From Spartobacteria bacterium (lineage in GTDB: Bacteria > Verrucomicrobiota > Verrucomicrobiia > Chthoniobacterales > UBA10450): a stretch of DNA of 64,000 nucleotides. Below the pieces are notes generated by a model. The model was not told where the DNA came from. It saw only the letters and a program-made list of their open reading frames with translations, and searched no databases. Shown piece by piece: positions 34,817 through 42,851 of the stretch (its first letter is position 1; each line of letters opens with the position of its first letter). The position numbers were made by a program, and so were the translations under genes. The stretch is from NCBI GenBank assembly GCA_003169975.1, contig PNAA01000017.1, forward strand, positions 62,001 through 126,000, in the 5' to 3' direction.

Positions 34817-36550
34817 ATGTTTTCCGCACGTTTGTCCCTGCTTGCTCTCGTCGTCCTTCTGCCGCTGCGCGCCTTCGGGCAGAATGTCGCCCCGGTAGTC
34901 ACTGCGCCGATTGGCGACGCCACCCTTTTCCAAAACGCCAGCGCGGAAGTGGTGCCGCTGACGGATCACTTCAATGACCCCGACACGATCGGCGTTCGCC
35001 TCACGACCGTGCTCGGGAACATCGACATCGCGCTCTACAATCAGCGCACGCCGATCACGGTGGCGAATTTCAAGAACTACGTCGACAGCGGCCGCTATTT
35101 TGTGACCGACCCGACGACCGGGCAACCAGCGTCGCTCTTCGTGCATCGCTCCGTGCCCGGGTTCGTCATTCAAAGCGGCGGCTTTCTTTCGACCGTGAAT
35201 CCTTCCGATCCCGTCCACGTGCTGCCAACGCAAGTAACGACCTTTCCTGCCATCACCAATGAGCCCGGCATTTCCAATACCCGCGGCACGATCGCGATGG
35301 CGAAAATGGCGAGTGCTCCGAACAGCGCGACGAGCCAATGGTACATCAACCTGGCGGACAACGGCGGGCCGCCGAACAATCTCGACACGACCAATGGCGG
35401 ATACACCGTCTTCGGCCGCGTGCTCGGCGCTGGCATGACAGTGGCGGACGCGATCGCGGCCCTGCCGTTTTACAATTTCGGGTTGCCCTTCGACACCCTC
35501 CCGTTACGCAATTACACCTCGGGCCTGCCGACGCCGGCCAACCTGATCACGATCCCCGCGATCAGTTACGTCTCCTCGCTCATCTTCACGGCGGTGAGTG
35601 ATCATCCGGCAATCGCCACCGCCCAGATCAGCGGAACGAATTTACTCGTCAACGGCAAGCAGCTCGGCAGCGCGCAGATCACGGCCACCGTGACTGATGT
35701 CGACGGGGCGCAGGTCTCTGCCTCCTTCAACGTCAGCGTGATTGCGAACCCGGTGCATCTCGCCAACATCTCGACCCGCGCGCTCGTCGGCACGGACGAT
35801 GCCGCGCTCATTGGCGGCTTCATCTTGCGGGGCGACGCGCCCAAGCGGGTCATCATCCGCGCGCTCGGTCCGTCGCTGGCCGGCGCTGGCCTAACGAATC
35901 TCCTGGCTGATCCGACGCTCGAGGTACACGACAGCACCGGCGCGCTGATTGGCTTTAACGACAACTGGCAGGACGACCCCAACAGCCAGGGCGTGATCGA
36001 TGCCGGAATCGCGCCTACCGAGCCGAGCGAATCGGCCATCCTCCTTACTCTCCCGGCTAGCAGCACGGGGACCGTCTACACCGCTGTGGTCCGGGGCGCT
36101 GGTGGGGCCACCGGGCTCGGACTGGTGGAAGTTTACGACGTCGACAGCGGCCCCGGCTCCAGTGTCCTGAACATTTCCACCCGGAGCGATGTGCAAACCG
36201 GCGATGACATCTTGATCGGCGGTTTCATCGTTTTCGGTAACGGTTCCCAGCTTGTCCTCGTGAGGGCAATTGGACCATCGCTGGCCGGCGCCGGCATCGC
36301 CAATCCGCTAGGCGACCCGACCCTGACGCTCGTCGACAGCCAGGGAACGCAGATCGATTTCAACGACAACTGGCAGGATAACCCGGCAAAAGCTGAGATC
36401 GAAGCGACCACCATTCCGCCGACCGATCCGAAGGAATCCGCCGTCCTGCAAACGCTAGCCCCGGGTGGTTACACCGCAATCGTGCGCGGGACCGGTTCCG
36501 CGCCGACCGGCACCGGCCTGGTGGAAGTTTACGCGCTGCCTTCGATGTAG
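34817..36550 (+). CDS. Secreted cyclophilin-type peptidyl-prolyl isomerase with two C-terminal repeat domains
   Basis: 577 residues from the ATG at 34817. Signal peptide up to AFG-QN (about residue 21). A cyclophilin domain follows (RLTTVLGNIDIALYNQRTPITVANF.., VPGFVIQSGGF, ATSQWYINLADN, YTVFGRVLGAGM; about 55-220). After a cadherin-like linker come two related domains of about 120 residues, each starting NISTR, then GGFI..G, RALGPSLAGAG, FNDNWQD and ending GLVEVYD or GLVEVYA. These domains recur in secreted Verrucomicrobia proteins and may anchor it to the surface. The TAG stop lies in the first bases of a REP-like element. Confidence 0.85.
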   Translation: MFSARLSLLALVVLLPLRAFGQNVAPVVTAPIGDATLFQNASAEVVPLTDHFNDPDTIGVRLTTVLGNIDIALYNQRTPITVANFKNYVDSGRYFVTDPTTGQPASLFVHRSVPGFVIQSGGFLSTVNPSDPVHVLPTQVTTFPAITNEPGISNTRGTIAMAKMASAPNSATSQWYINLADNGGPPNNLDTTNGGYTVFGRVLGAGMTVADAIAALPFYNFGLPFDTLPLRNYTSGLPTPANLITIPAISYVSSLIFTAVSDHPAIATAQISGTNLLVNGKQLGSAQITATVTDVDGAQVSASFNVSVIANPVHLANISTRALVGTDDAALIGGFILRGDAPKRVIIRALGPSLAGAGLTNLLADPTLEVHDSTGALIGFNDNWQDDPNSQGVIDAGIAPTEPSESAILLTLPASSTGTVYTAVVRGAGGATGLGLVEVYDVDSGPGSSVLNISTRSDVQTGDDILIGGFIVFGNGSQLVLVRAIGPSLAGAGIANPLGDPTLTLVDSQGTQIDFNDNWQDNPAKAEIEATTIPPTDPKESAVLQTLAPGGYTAIVRGTGSAPTGTGLVEVYALPSM

Positions 36551-36651
36551 ACGCTTCGCTCTGCGAAGCGCGGGGGAGGCCGACGATCGCGCGGTAGAGC
36601 TCTCGCGCAGGCCCGGCGAATGCCCGCGCCGCCCAGAGGGCGGCGTCTACA
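36546..36651. repeat. REP-like double-hairpin element, GTAGACGC family (copy B), supplies two stop codons
   Basis: Ends TGTAGACGC and GCGTCTACA, with hairpins CGCTTCGC-TCT-GCGAAGCG and CGCCGCCC-AGA-GGGCGGCG; the hairpin order is reversed relative to copies A, C and D. The TAG in its left end stops the cyclophilin gene (36548-36550) and the TAG in its right end, read on the minus strand, stops tpiA (36649-36647). Confidence 0.85.
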
Positions 36652-37420
36652 GGCCCTCGTTAGGCGCGCCGGCCTGCACGATCTGGGCAAAGCTGCGCGG
36701 ATCGAGGCTCGCGCCGCCCACCAACGCCCCGTCGATGTCGGGCTGGGACATCAGTTCGCGCGCGTTGTCGGGCTTCACGCTGCCGCCGTACTGAATACGG
36801 ATTTTCTCGGCGGTCGCGTCGTCCGACATTTCGCGGAGCGTCTGGCGAATGAAGGCGTGTGCTTCCTGCGCCTGCCCGGAGCTCGCCGTTTTGCCGGTGC
36901 CGATCGCCCAGATTGGCTCGTAAGCGATTACGGTTTCGTGTAATTCCTTCGCCTCGACGTCGGCCAGGCTGCCGCGCAATTGCCGCGCGAGAATTTTCTC
37001 GACGTTGCCTTTCTCGCGTTGCTCGAGGGTTTCACCTACACAAACGATCGGGCGCAACTGCTCCACATGCGCCGCCCGGACCTTGCGATTCACGATTTCA
37101 TCCGTCTCGCCAAAAAGCGCGCGCCGCTCGCTGTGGCCGAGCACGACGTAGCGGACGAATAACTCGCGCAACATGGCGGGGCTGATCTCGCCCGTGAAGG
37201 CGCCGCTCCGTTCCCAATGCATGTTCTGCGCGCCCACTTTGATGTTCTGCGTCTGAGTGAGAAGCTCGGTGACTTTCGGGATCGCGGTGAAAGGCGGCAC
37301 GATCACGATCTCGACTTCATCGAGGTCGCCGATCTCGCGCAGAAAAGTCGTGATAAATGCTTCCGACTCGCTCTGCGTCATGTGCATTTTCCAATTAGCG
37401 GCGATGATTTTTTTACGCAT
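36647..37420 (-). CDS. tpiA: Triosephosphate isomerase
   Basis: 257 residues. Catalytic residues are visible: Asn/Lys in AANWKMHMT (residues 9-14), His in VVLGHSERR (about 95) and Glu in VIAYEPIWAIGTG (about 168); phosphate loop IQYGGSVKPDN and GALVGGASLD near the C-terminus. Interconverts dihydroxyacetone phosphate and glyceraldehyde-3-phosphate. It is the last gene of the minus-strand run gap - S23-like - pgk - tpiA, 46 bases behind pgk. Its stop codon belongs to the REP-like element downstream, and a TCGTTAGGC copy lies a few codons before it. Confidence 0.95.
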   Translation of the reverse strand: MRKKIIAANWKMHMTQSESEAFITTFLREIGDLDEVEIVIVPPFTAIPKVTELLTQTQNIKVGAQNMHWERSGAFTGEISPAMLRELFVRYVVLGHSERRALFGETDEIVNRKVRAAHVEQLRPIVCVGETLEQREKGNVEKILARQLRGSLADVEAKELHETVIAYEPIWAIGTGKTASSGQAQEAHAFIRQTLREMSDDATAEKIRIQYGGSVKPDNARELMSQPDIDGALVGGASLDPRSFAQIVQAGAPNEGL

Positions 37421-37429
37421 AGCTAGTTC

Positions 37430-37465
37430 GTCATTCCGAGCGGAATGCAGCGCAGCGGGAATGAC
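37430..37465. repeat. Short inverted repeat between pgk and tpiA
   Basis: GTCATTCCGAGCGGAATG..CGGGAATGAC: the outer arms GTCATTCC and GGGAATGAC pair, and CATTCCG/CGGAATG forms an alternative inner hairpin. It resembles a shorter relative of the element at 30356 and sits in the 46-base gap behind the pgk stop. Confidence 0.5.
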
Positions 37466-37466
37466 A

Positions 37467-38678
37467 TCATCTTTCCGTCAGCGCCGCCACACCGGGCAAT
37501 TCCTTGCCTTCGATCAACTCGAGCGAGGCGCCGCCGCCCGTGGAAATGAAAGTCATCTTGTCGGCCAGACCCGCTTGCTTCACCGCCGTTACGGAATCGC
37601 CGCCGCCAATGATCGTAGTGGCGTTCGATTCCGCGAGCGCTTCGGCGATCGCCTCCGTCCCGGCCGAGAACTCCTGGATCTCGAAAATTCCCGGAGGTCC
37701 GTTCCACAGGATGGTCTTGGCGCGCGCGATTTCACTTCGGAAAAGCGCGATCGTTAACGGCCCGATATCGACCGCCTGCCAGCCGTCGGGAATGTTGTAG
37801 TCTGGGGAGATTCGCCCGCTATGCCGCGTCGCTGCGCCAGGTTTGATCTCCTCCGCTCCTAACACATCAATGGGCAAGAGCAGCCGGACGTTTTTCTGTT
37901 TGGCGAGCTCGACCAGTTCCCGCGCCAGCCCGAGCTTGTCGCGCTCGACCCGGCTGCTTCCCATGTGGATGCCCTCTGCTTCGAGGAAAGTGTTCGCCAT
38001 CGCGCCGCAGATCAGAATCGTATCGGCCTTTTCCATCAGCGCTTTGATCACGCCGATCTTATCCGAGACCTTGCCGCCACCGAGGACGACGAGAAATGGC
38101 GCGGCCGGATGCGCCAGTTCTTCCTGAAGGTATTTCAGCTCCTTTTCCATCAGGAAACCCATCGCGGATTGCCGGATAAATTTCGTGATACCCGCGATCG
38201 AGGCATGGGCCCGATGGGCCGCGCCGAAAGCGTCGTTCACGTAAACCCCGTCGCCCAGTTTGGCGAGTTCTTCCGCGAACACCGGATCGTTCGCTTCCTC
38301 GCCGGCGTGAAAGCGCACATTCTCGAGCAGGACCACGTCCCCATCCTGCATGTGCGAGACGATTTTTTCCGCGTCCGCGCCGATGCAGTCGTGGCTGAAG
38401 ACGACCGGATGGCCAATCAGGTCATGGAGCGCGACGCCCACCGGCCGAAGCGAATATTTTTCCACCGGCTTGCCCTTCGGCCGGCCGAAATGCGCCATCA
38501 GGATCGTCTTCGCGCCATGGTCGCGCAGGTATTTGATCGTCGGCAAACTCTCGCGCATCCGGGTGTCGTCCGTGATGCAGATCGCGCCCTCGCGTTCCTC
38601 GGTTGGCACGTTGAAATCGACGCGGACCAGCACGCGCCGGCCGCGGACCTCGAGATCGCGCAGGCCCAGCTTGCTCAT
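37467..38678 (-). CDS. pgk: Phosphoglycerate kinase
   Basis: 403 residues from the ATG at 38678 with a GGGGGAG ribosome binding site 12 bases upstream. N-terminal [12 protein letters not shown] and [11 protein letters not shown], basic-patch [10 protein letters not shown], hinge and nucleotide region [23 protein letters not shown], and C-terminal [35 protein letters not shown]. It makes ATP from 1,3-bisphosphoglycerate in glycolysis. Its start codon overlaps the stop of the four-helix-bundle gene upstream (ATGA on the minus strand), so its translation has become coupled to that inserted gene. Confidence 0.95.
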   Translation of the reverse strand: MSKLGLRDLEVRGRRVLVRVDFNVPTEEREGAICITDDTRMRESLPTIKYLRDHGAKTILMAHFGRPKGKPVEKYSLRPVGVALHDLIGHPVVFSHDCIGADAEKIVSHMQDGDVVLLENVRFHAGEEANDPVFAEELAKLGDGVYVNDAFGAAHRAHASIAGITKFIRQSAMGFLMEKELKYLQEELAHPAAPFLVVLGGGKVSDKIGVIKALMEKADTILICGAMANTFLEAEGIHMGSSRVERDKLGLARELVELAKQKNVRLLLPIDVLGAEEIKPGAATRHSGRISPDYNIPDGWQAVDIGPLTIALFRSEIARAKTILWNGPPGIFEIQEFSAGTEAIAEALAESNATTIIGGGDSVTAVKQAGLADKMTFISTGGGASLELIEGKELPGVAALTER

Positions 38679-39130
38679 TCCGTCTTTTCTCCCCCTTCGT
38701 AATCGTGCTCGTGCTCCTGCTCGTGATCGATCCGAGGAGAATAGTCTCCCTCGTCCTCCTGCAGGTACTCCGCTCGCCCAGAAAATTTGCGAAGCATTCC
38801 CATCAGCATTTGCACGATCCGGCTGAGCTGTTCTTTCCGAGCCGCGATGCTTTCGCTCGGAAGCCACGACCGGATGACCATCACGTCCAGACACGCTGCG
38901 CATTCCAACGCCGACCCGCGGGCGATCTCGAGAAAACGGGCGCGGTCTCGTTCGGAGAATTTGCCGTTCCCTTCCGCGATGTTTAGCGGGATGCTGGTCG
39001 AAGCGCGATCGAGTTGGTCTTTGACCGCAGCTCGCGCGCCTATCGTGGCGAGCACCTCGCCAGCCCAGCCGCAGAAGGCGATCGCTTCGCGGTAAACGTC
39101 CAGTTTCTCGTGATCAAAATAGATTTTCAT
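38675..39130 (-). CDS. Four-helix-bundle protein, 23S rRNA intervening-sequence (S23) type
   Basis: 151 residues from the ATG at 39130. The family pattern is clear: FDHEKLDVYREAIAF.., KDQLDRASTSIPLNIAEGNGKFSERDRARFLEIARGSALECAA. The role of these small helical proteins is unknown; they are classically encoded by intervening sequences inside 23S rRNA genes. Here the gene sits between gap and pgk and is bracketed by 34-base inverted repeats (38697-38730 and 39137-39170). The His/Glu-rich C-terminal tail (HEQEHEHDYEGG) is encoded by the repeat arm and the flanking target DNA up to the pgk start. Confidence 0.85.
   Translation of the reverse strand: MKIYFDHEKLDVYREAIAFCGWAGEVLATIGARAAVKDQLDRASTSIPLNIAEGNGKFSERDRARFLEIARGSALECAACLDVMVIRSWLPSESIAARKEQLSRIVQMLMGMLRKFSGRAEYLQEDEGDYSPRIDHEQEHEHDYEGGEKTE
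38697..38730. repeat. Inverted repeat arm flanking the S23-like gene (pgk side)
   Basis: TCGTAATCGTGCTCGTGC.. pairs over 34 bases, with one mismatch, to the arm at 39137-39170. It encodes part of the acidic/His-rich C-terminus of the S23-like protein. Confidence 0.8.
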
Positions 39131-39136
39131 GGCGTG

Positions 39137-39170
39137 TCGATCACGAGCATGAGCACGAGCACGATTACGA
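39137..39170. repeat. Inverted repeat arm flanking the S23-like gene (gap side)
   Basis: Ends ..GAGCACGAGCACGATTACGA. It is the reverse complement of 38697-38730 except for one position, lies 6 bases upstream of the S23-like start codon and directly abuts the gap stop codon. Confidence 0.8.
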
Positions 39171-39171
39171 G

Positions 39172-40167
39172 CTACTGCGAGATCATCTCGAGCATCTCGA
39201 CGCAGCGGTTGCTGTAACCCCACTCGTTGTCGTACCAGCCGACGACTTTCACAAACTTGCCTTGCGCCATCGTGAGTTTGCTGTCGAAAACGCAGGAGTG
39301 CGGGTTGCCCACCACATCGCGCGAAACGAGCGGCTCGTCGCTGAATTCGAGCACGCCTTTGTAACTCGCATCGCTCGCCGCTTTTTGGAACGCGGCGTTG
39401 ATCGACTCCACGGTCGCTTCTTTCTCCAAGATAACGGTGAAATCGGTCACCGAACCATCCGGCGTCGGGACACGGAAGGCGCCGCCATTGAGCTTGCCTT
39501 TGAGGGCCGGCAAGACCTCGCCGATCGCTTTCGCCGCGCCGGTGCTCGAAGGAATGATGCTGACCGCCGCCGCCCGCGCGCGCCGCAAATCCTCGTGCGG
39601 CAGATCGAGGATGCGCTGGTCGTTGGTGTAGCTATGGATCGTGCTCATGAAGCCGTTCACGATCGTGAAATTCTCGTGCAACACCCGGGCGAGCGGCGCG
39701 AGGCAGTTGGTTGTGCAGCTCGCGTTCGAGACAATTCTGTGCTTCGCCGCATCGTAAATGTTGTCGTTGATCCCAAGGCAAATCGTCGCATCGGGATTCT
39801 TCGCCGGCGCGCTGATCAACACTTTCTTCGCCCCGCCGACAAAGTGCAGTTCCGCCTTTTCGCGGTTGGTGAAAAAGCCGGTCGATTCGAGCACGACATC
39901 CACCCCCAGGTCCTTCCAGGGCAACTTCGCCGGGTCGCGTTCCTTCAGGATCTTAATCTTCTGGCCGCGCACGATGATGTTCTCGTCGTCGTAGCCGATC
40001 TCGCCGTCGAATTTTCCATGAACCGAATCCCACTTGAGCAAGTGCGCGAGGGTGTGGGTATCGGTCAGGTCGTTGATCGCACGAACCTGCGTGACCTGAT
40101 CCTGGGACATGGCGCGCAAGACGTTGCGCCCGATGCGGCCGAAGCCGTTGATGCCGAAGTTTGCCAT
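39172..40167 (-). CDS. gap: Glyceraldehyde-3-phosphate dehydrogenase
   Basis: 331 residues. NAD-binding N-terminus (FGINGFGRIGRNVLRA), catalytic Cys in SNASCTTNCLAPLA (about residue 150), phosphate-site sequences SSTGAAKAIG and FRVPTPDGSVTDF, and VGWYDNEWGYSNR at the C-terminus. Oxidises glyceraldehyde-3-phosphate to 1,3-bisphosphoglycerate. It leads the glycolytic operon on the minus strand; pgk follows after the inserted S23-like cassette. The upstream 100 bases run into the transposon end. Confidence 0.95.
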   Translation of the reverse strand: MANFGINGFGRIGRNVLRAMSQDQVTQVRAINDLTDTHTLAHLLKWDSVHGKFDGEIGYDDENIIVRGQKIKILKERDPAKLPWKDLGVDVVLESTGFFTNREKAELHFVGGAKKVLISAPAKNPDATICLGINDNIYDAAKHRIVSNASCTTNCLAPLARVLHENFTIVNGFMSTIHSYTNDQRILDLPHEDLRRARAAAVSIIPSSTGAAKAIGEVLPALKGKLNGGAFRVPTPDGSVTDFTVILEKEATVESINAAFQKAASDASYKGVLEFSDEPLVSRDVVGNPHSCVFDSKLTMAQGKFVKVVGWYDNEWGYSNRCVEMLEMISQ

Positions 40168-40263
40168 AAGAGAAGTTGCGAGTTGTTAGTTAGGAGTTGA
40201 ATGCCGGCAAAAAGCCGGAAGGGCATACCATTAGAACGCGCCGAAAGCGGAGGCAAGTCAATG

Positions 40264-40271
40264 AGCAAACC
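40264..40271. repeat. Target-site duplication, left copy
   Basis: AGCAAACC directly abuts the left terminal inverted repeat. The same 8 bases abut the right terminal repeat at 42799-42806. Confidence 0.8.
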
Positions 40272-40321
40272 GGTAGTGGCTCAGTTTGAAATTTAATTCG
40301 CGAACGTCGAAGCGCTCAAGC

Positions 40322-40609
40322 ATGGTATTTCCCATGCAGAAGCAAAAGTTGCCTCGCGACAGCAATTCCCTCGCCGCTCGTATCGTGGCGCTCTCCACAG
40401 GACAGCCTGAGCCTGATATTACGGGGAAATCAAAACAGGACATTACCGTTACAAAGCCGCAAAAAGAGAAAAATCCGGCTGCGGTCGAGCTTGGACGGCT
40501 GGGCGGGCTCAAGGGCGGCAAAGCGCGAGCCGAAAAGTTATCTGCGAATCAGCGAAAGAAGATCGCAAAAGAGGCCGCTGAGGCTCGCTGGAGCAAGCCT
40601 AGGCGCTGA
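40322..40609 (+). CDS. Small basic KGG-motif protein
   Basis: 95 residues if started at 40322 (ATG at 40334 is an alternative). The C-terminal half carries NPAAVELGRLGGLKGGKARAEKLS..RKKIAKEAAEARW, a pattern common in small basic proteins of soil bacteria annotated as histone-like or left unnamed. High Lys/Arg content suggests nucleic acid binding. It lies 29 bases inside the left transposon end and overlaps the 3' end of the HTH-ImmA gene by 11 bases, convergently. Its function in the element is unknown. Confidence 0.6.
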   Translation: MVFPMQKQKLPRDSNSLAARIVALSTGQPEPDITGKSKQDITVTKPQKEKNPAAVELGRLGGLKGGKARAEKLSANQRKKIAKEAAEARWSKPRR

Positions 40610-41777
40610 ATCGCAGGATATTCTCCTCAGTGTCCACGCCAGTATTAAACCGGGGCCTTGGAAGCGCGCGGAGACTAGTCGGGGAAAGATGCCCCAATTC
40701 AAGACCGCACAACTCTTCTACATCATGCGCTGATATTCGGAGATCGGCCAGAATCTGCTCCCTCGTTTTGAATCCTTCGTCGATCATCATTCGGAGACAT
40801 TGAGACAACAGCGATGGCTGTTCCGGCTCAATGGTGTCGTCTAACGGCTCGTGTGTTTTCCATCCGCGCCGATTCATATTAATCCACAATCGTCTTTCCT
40901 GGGCTTCGTCGATTAGCCCTAAATCGGAGCAACGTTTAATCATTGCTCCGATAGAAACCTTCCAACGCGACTTTAAGAGCCGGAAAGCATCTAACGTCGG
41001 TGCATACAAATCGCGTGTGAAATCCTTGGCTGGTAAAAGGAATGCCGACGCAAAGCGGTGCGCTTGGATCTCTATCAGCTTGTGATCTTTTGGACTCGCG
41101 ATCACGGCATCGCTTACATTTCGATGAAGCATGAGATGACCAATCTCATGGGCTAAATCGAACCGTGAACGGACGGCACTTGCTTTGTCGCTGCCGAGGA
41201 ACGCAATCGGCCTACCGATAATACTCCATTGGGAGAAAGCGTCCAAGCCCTCGGCATCCAGCTTCCCTTTGCTAACCAAAATACCTTTCGACTCTGCAAG
41301 TCGAACCAGGTTCGGAACTGGGCCGCTCGCTAATCCCCAATGGTCACGACAAGCCGACGCGGCTTCCTCGATCTGCTCGCAATCGATCTTTCGGAAATCA
41401 ACCGGCACATCACAGGCCGGAAGATTGAGCTCCGGAAAATCAAAATTTTCGCTCAGATACATTACAATTTCTTGAAGCCATTCGTAGCGACGCTTTCCAC
41501 GGCTGCGCGCACCTTTCGTAGCGTAGTTCATCGATCTCCAAAAAATGCGATCGTGCGAGAAAGCTGGAATATCGGTTGAGAAATAATCCCCCGTGACGTT
41601 CAGAATCGAGGCCAATCTCTCCACCACTTCGATTGGAGGTTTTTGTCGTCCGTGCTCATAAGACGAAATGGTGGCAGGACTGACGCTCAGAATATCGGCG
41701 ACGCTGGTCGCCGTCATAAGTCTAGCCTCTCTCGCTTGCGTGAGTCGTTCCCCGACGAATGATTTCGCGCCGATCAT
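40599..41777 (-). CDS. XRE-type HTH regulator fused to ImmA/IrrE-like metallopeptidase
   Basis: 392 residues from the ATG at 41777. An N-terminal HTH of the XRE type (ERLTQAREARLMTATSVADILSVSPATISSYEHGRQKPP; about residues 10-60) is followed by a COG2856/ImmA-IrrE domain with the zinc-binding HEIGH at residues 210-214 (RSRFDLAHEIGHLMLH) and the downstream E.QAHRFASAFLLP ligand helix. Family members cleave repressors (ImmA, IrrE) or act in toxin-antitoxin and phage-control modules. The gene starts 2 bases behind the partner gene, so the two form an operon inside the transposon. Confidence 0.85.
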   Translation of the reverse strand: MIGAKSFVGERLTQAREARLMTATSVADILSVSPATISSYEHGRQKPPIEVVERLASILNVTGDYFSTDIPAFSHDRIFWRSMNYATKGARSRGKRRYEWLQEIVMYLSENFDFPELNLPACDVPVDFRKIDCEQIEEAASACRDHWGLASGPVPNLVRLAESKGILVSKGKLDAEGLDAFSQWSIIGRPIAFLGSDKASAVRSRFDLAHEIGHLMLHRNVSDAVIASPKDHKLIEIQAHRFASAFLLPAKDFTRDLYAPTLDAFRLLKSRWKVSIGAMIKRCSDLGLIDEAQERRLWINMNRRGWKTHEPLDDTIEPEQPSLLSQCLRMMIDEGFKTREQILADLRISAHDVEELCGLELGHLSPTSLRALPRPRFNTGVDTEENILRFSA

Positions 41778-41779
41778 CT

Positions 41780-42367
41780 TTACTGATTGCTGTTGCGCGC
41801 CGCACGTTTCTTCCAAGTGGCGACCGCCGTAATTTCTTCTTGGGAAGGGGCAACCGTGTCCCCGATTATTAGCTCGTGAATGTCAAAACACTCTTCCCAC
41901 CACGAAAAGTCCTCGCGGGGAACTCCTATCCGAACAAATCCTGGAATCGATTTATCCACTCTGTCCGTCGCGTGGAAAATGATTGCGCTAAATCTCCGTT
42001 TGGCATCCGTAGGCTTAATGCCCAAAATGCTCGGCATAACGAGTTGAGGAAGTAATCCGTTCAGTTCAGCGCTCTGCTCGCGGAAGATTGACGACTTGAG
42101 CATATGCTTTTCGTCGCTCGTGTGCTTGAGGGTAAAAACCCAATCGCCTGCCTCGATCTCAGTGAATTGATAGTTGTTTGCTTGATTCCATTGCAGGGAA
42201 ACTGAAAGACCTGCGGCCCGCGCTGAATCCCGCACGCGCTTTTCCATTATCGCCCGCCTGAGATGAGGATAGCTGTATTCCGCGTCGCATTCATCAAGCA
42301 GCGGGTTGTTGAAACTTGCTGCGTGGGATTCGCTGTAAGACCAAAATTTAACAATGAGAATGTCCAT
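41780..42367 (-). CDS. Unknown protein, operon partner of the HTH-ImmA gene
   Basis: 195 residues from the ATG at 42367; the frame is open to 42427 but that overlaps the transposase fragment on the other strand. Start MDILIVKFWSYSESHAASF, a charged middle part (RRAIMEKRVRDSARAAGLSVSLQW..WVFTLKHTSDEKHMLKSS) and an acidic-aromatic C-terminal segment (GVPREDFSWWEECFDIHELI). No transmembrane helix or signal peptide and no family that I recognise. Placement just upstream of an HTH-ImmA gene suggests that it is the substrate, antitoxin or effector of that protein. Confidence 0.6.
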   Translation of the reverse strand: MDILIVKFWSYSESHAASFNNPLLDECDAEYSYPHLRRAIMEKRVRDSARAAGLSVSLQWNQANNYQFTEIEAGDWVFTLKHTSDEKHMLKSSIFREQSAELNGLLPQLVMPSILGIKPTDAKRRFSAIIFHATDRVDKSIPGFVRIGVPREDFSWWEECFDIHELIIGDTVAPSQEEITAVATWKKRAARNSNQ

Positions 42368-42569
42368 GCGGCGTTTCACTCGCTTAACGAACGGATTTTC
42401 AAAGAAAGTCGCAAACCACGAGCACATGCTCGCGCTGCATTACATGTATTACAATTTTGCCCGCATCCATCAATCGCTTCGCGTCACTCCTGCGATGGAA
42501 GCTGGCATTGCCGACCACGTTTGGAGTCTGGATGAGATTATCGGTTTGCTAGAGTCGAATCGAGGCTGA
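42354..42569 (+). pseudogene. C-terminal fragment of an IS1/IS1595-type DDE transposase
   Basis: The frame gives RMSMRRFTRLTNGFSKK.., then LHYMYYNFARIHQSLRVTPAMEAGIADHVWSLDEIIGLLE, the characteristic C-terminus of this transposase group. Everything upstream of about 42354 is replaced by the partner gene on the opposite strand, so only some 70 residues remain. It ends about 200 bases before the right terminal inverted repeat, the position expected for the native transposase 3' end. This shows the element began as an insertion sequence whose transposase was lost or displaced. Confidence 0.75.
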
Positions 42570-42776
42570 TCTGTTTACCAATGGTGGCGCTCCTATTGCT
42601 CGGTGCGATTTCCGCATGAATTGGCTACGATGCTATTTCAGCGGTGCGGTCCGGCGTGGCGAGAGCACGAGGTTTCCGCTATGAGCGCACAAAGCAGCCC
42701 GCTAGGTTCTGGTTTGCCGTCACGTTTCAAATTGGAGTGGCCGTTTTCCTTTTCTACGTGATGCTGAGTCACATCT

Positions 42777-42798
42777 AATTTCAAACTGAGCCACTACC
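42777..42798. repeat. Right terminal inverted repeat of the transposon
   Basis: A perfect reverse complement of 40272-40293; ends ..CTGAGCCACTACC, followed at once by the AGCAAACC target duplication (42799-42806). Confidence 0.85.
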
Positions 42799-42851
42799 AG
42801 CAAACCGGCCCGCACGACGTCCGGAGGCGGGGCGGGACGCGAAGTAAAAGC

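Larger units (their letters stand above)
40272..42798. mobile_element. 2.5-kb transposon with perfect 22-bp terminal inverted repeats and 8-bp target duplication
   Basis: The left end (40272-40293, starting GGTAGTGGCTCAG) and the right end (42777-42798) are perfect 22-base inverted repeats, and AGCAAACC is duplicated on both sides. This proves transposition as a bounded unit at some time. Inside are a KGG-type small protein (+), an HTH-ImmA/IrrE gene and an unknown partner (both -), and a C-terminal transposase fragment (+) near the right end. The DNA looks clearly more AT-rich than its surroundings and holds no TCGTTAGGC copy. GG ends and an 8-bp duplication fit the IS1/IS1595 group. As it stands it lacks a full transposase and would need one in trans. 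Confidence 0.85.

Noticed and set aside
38698-38730. Simple GAGCAC microsatellite at the S23-like gene
   Set aside because: The same sequence occurs as a near-perfect inverted copy 440 bases away, exactly bracketing the gene, which simple slippage would not produce.
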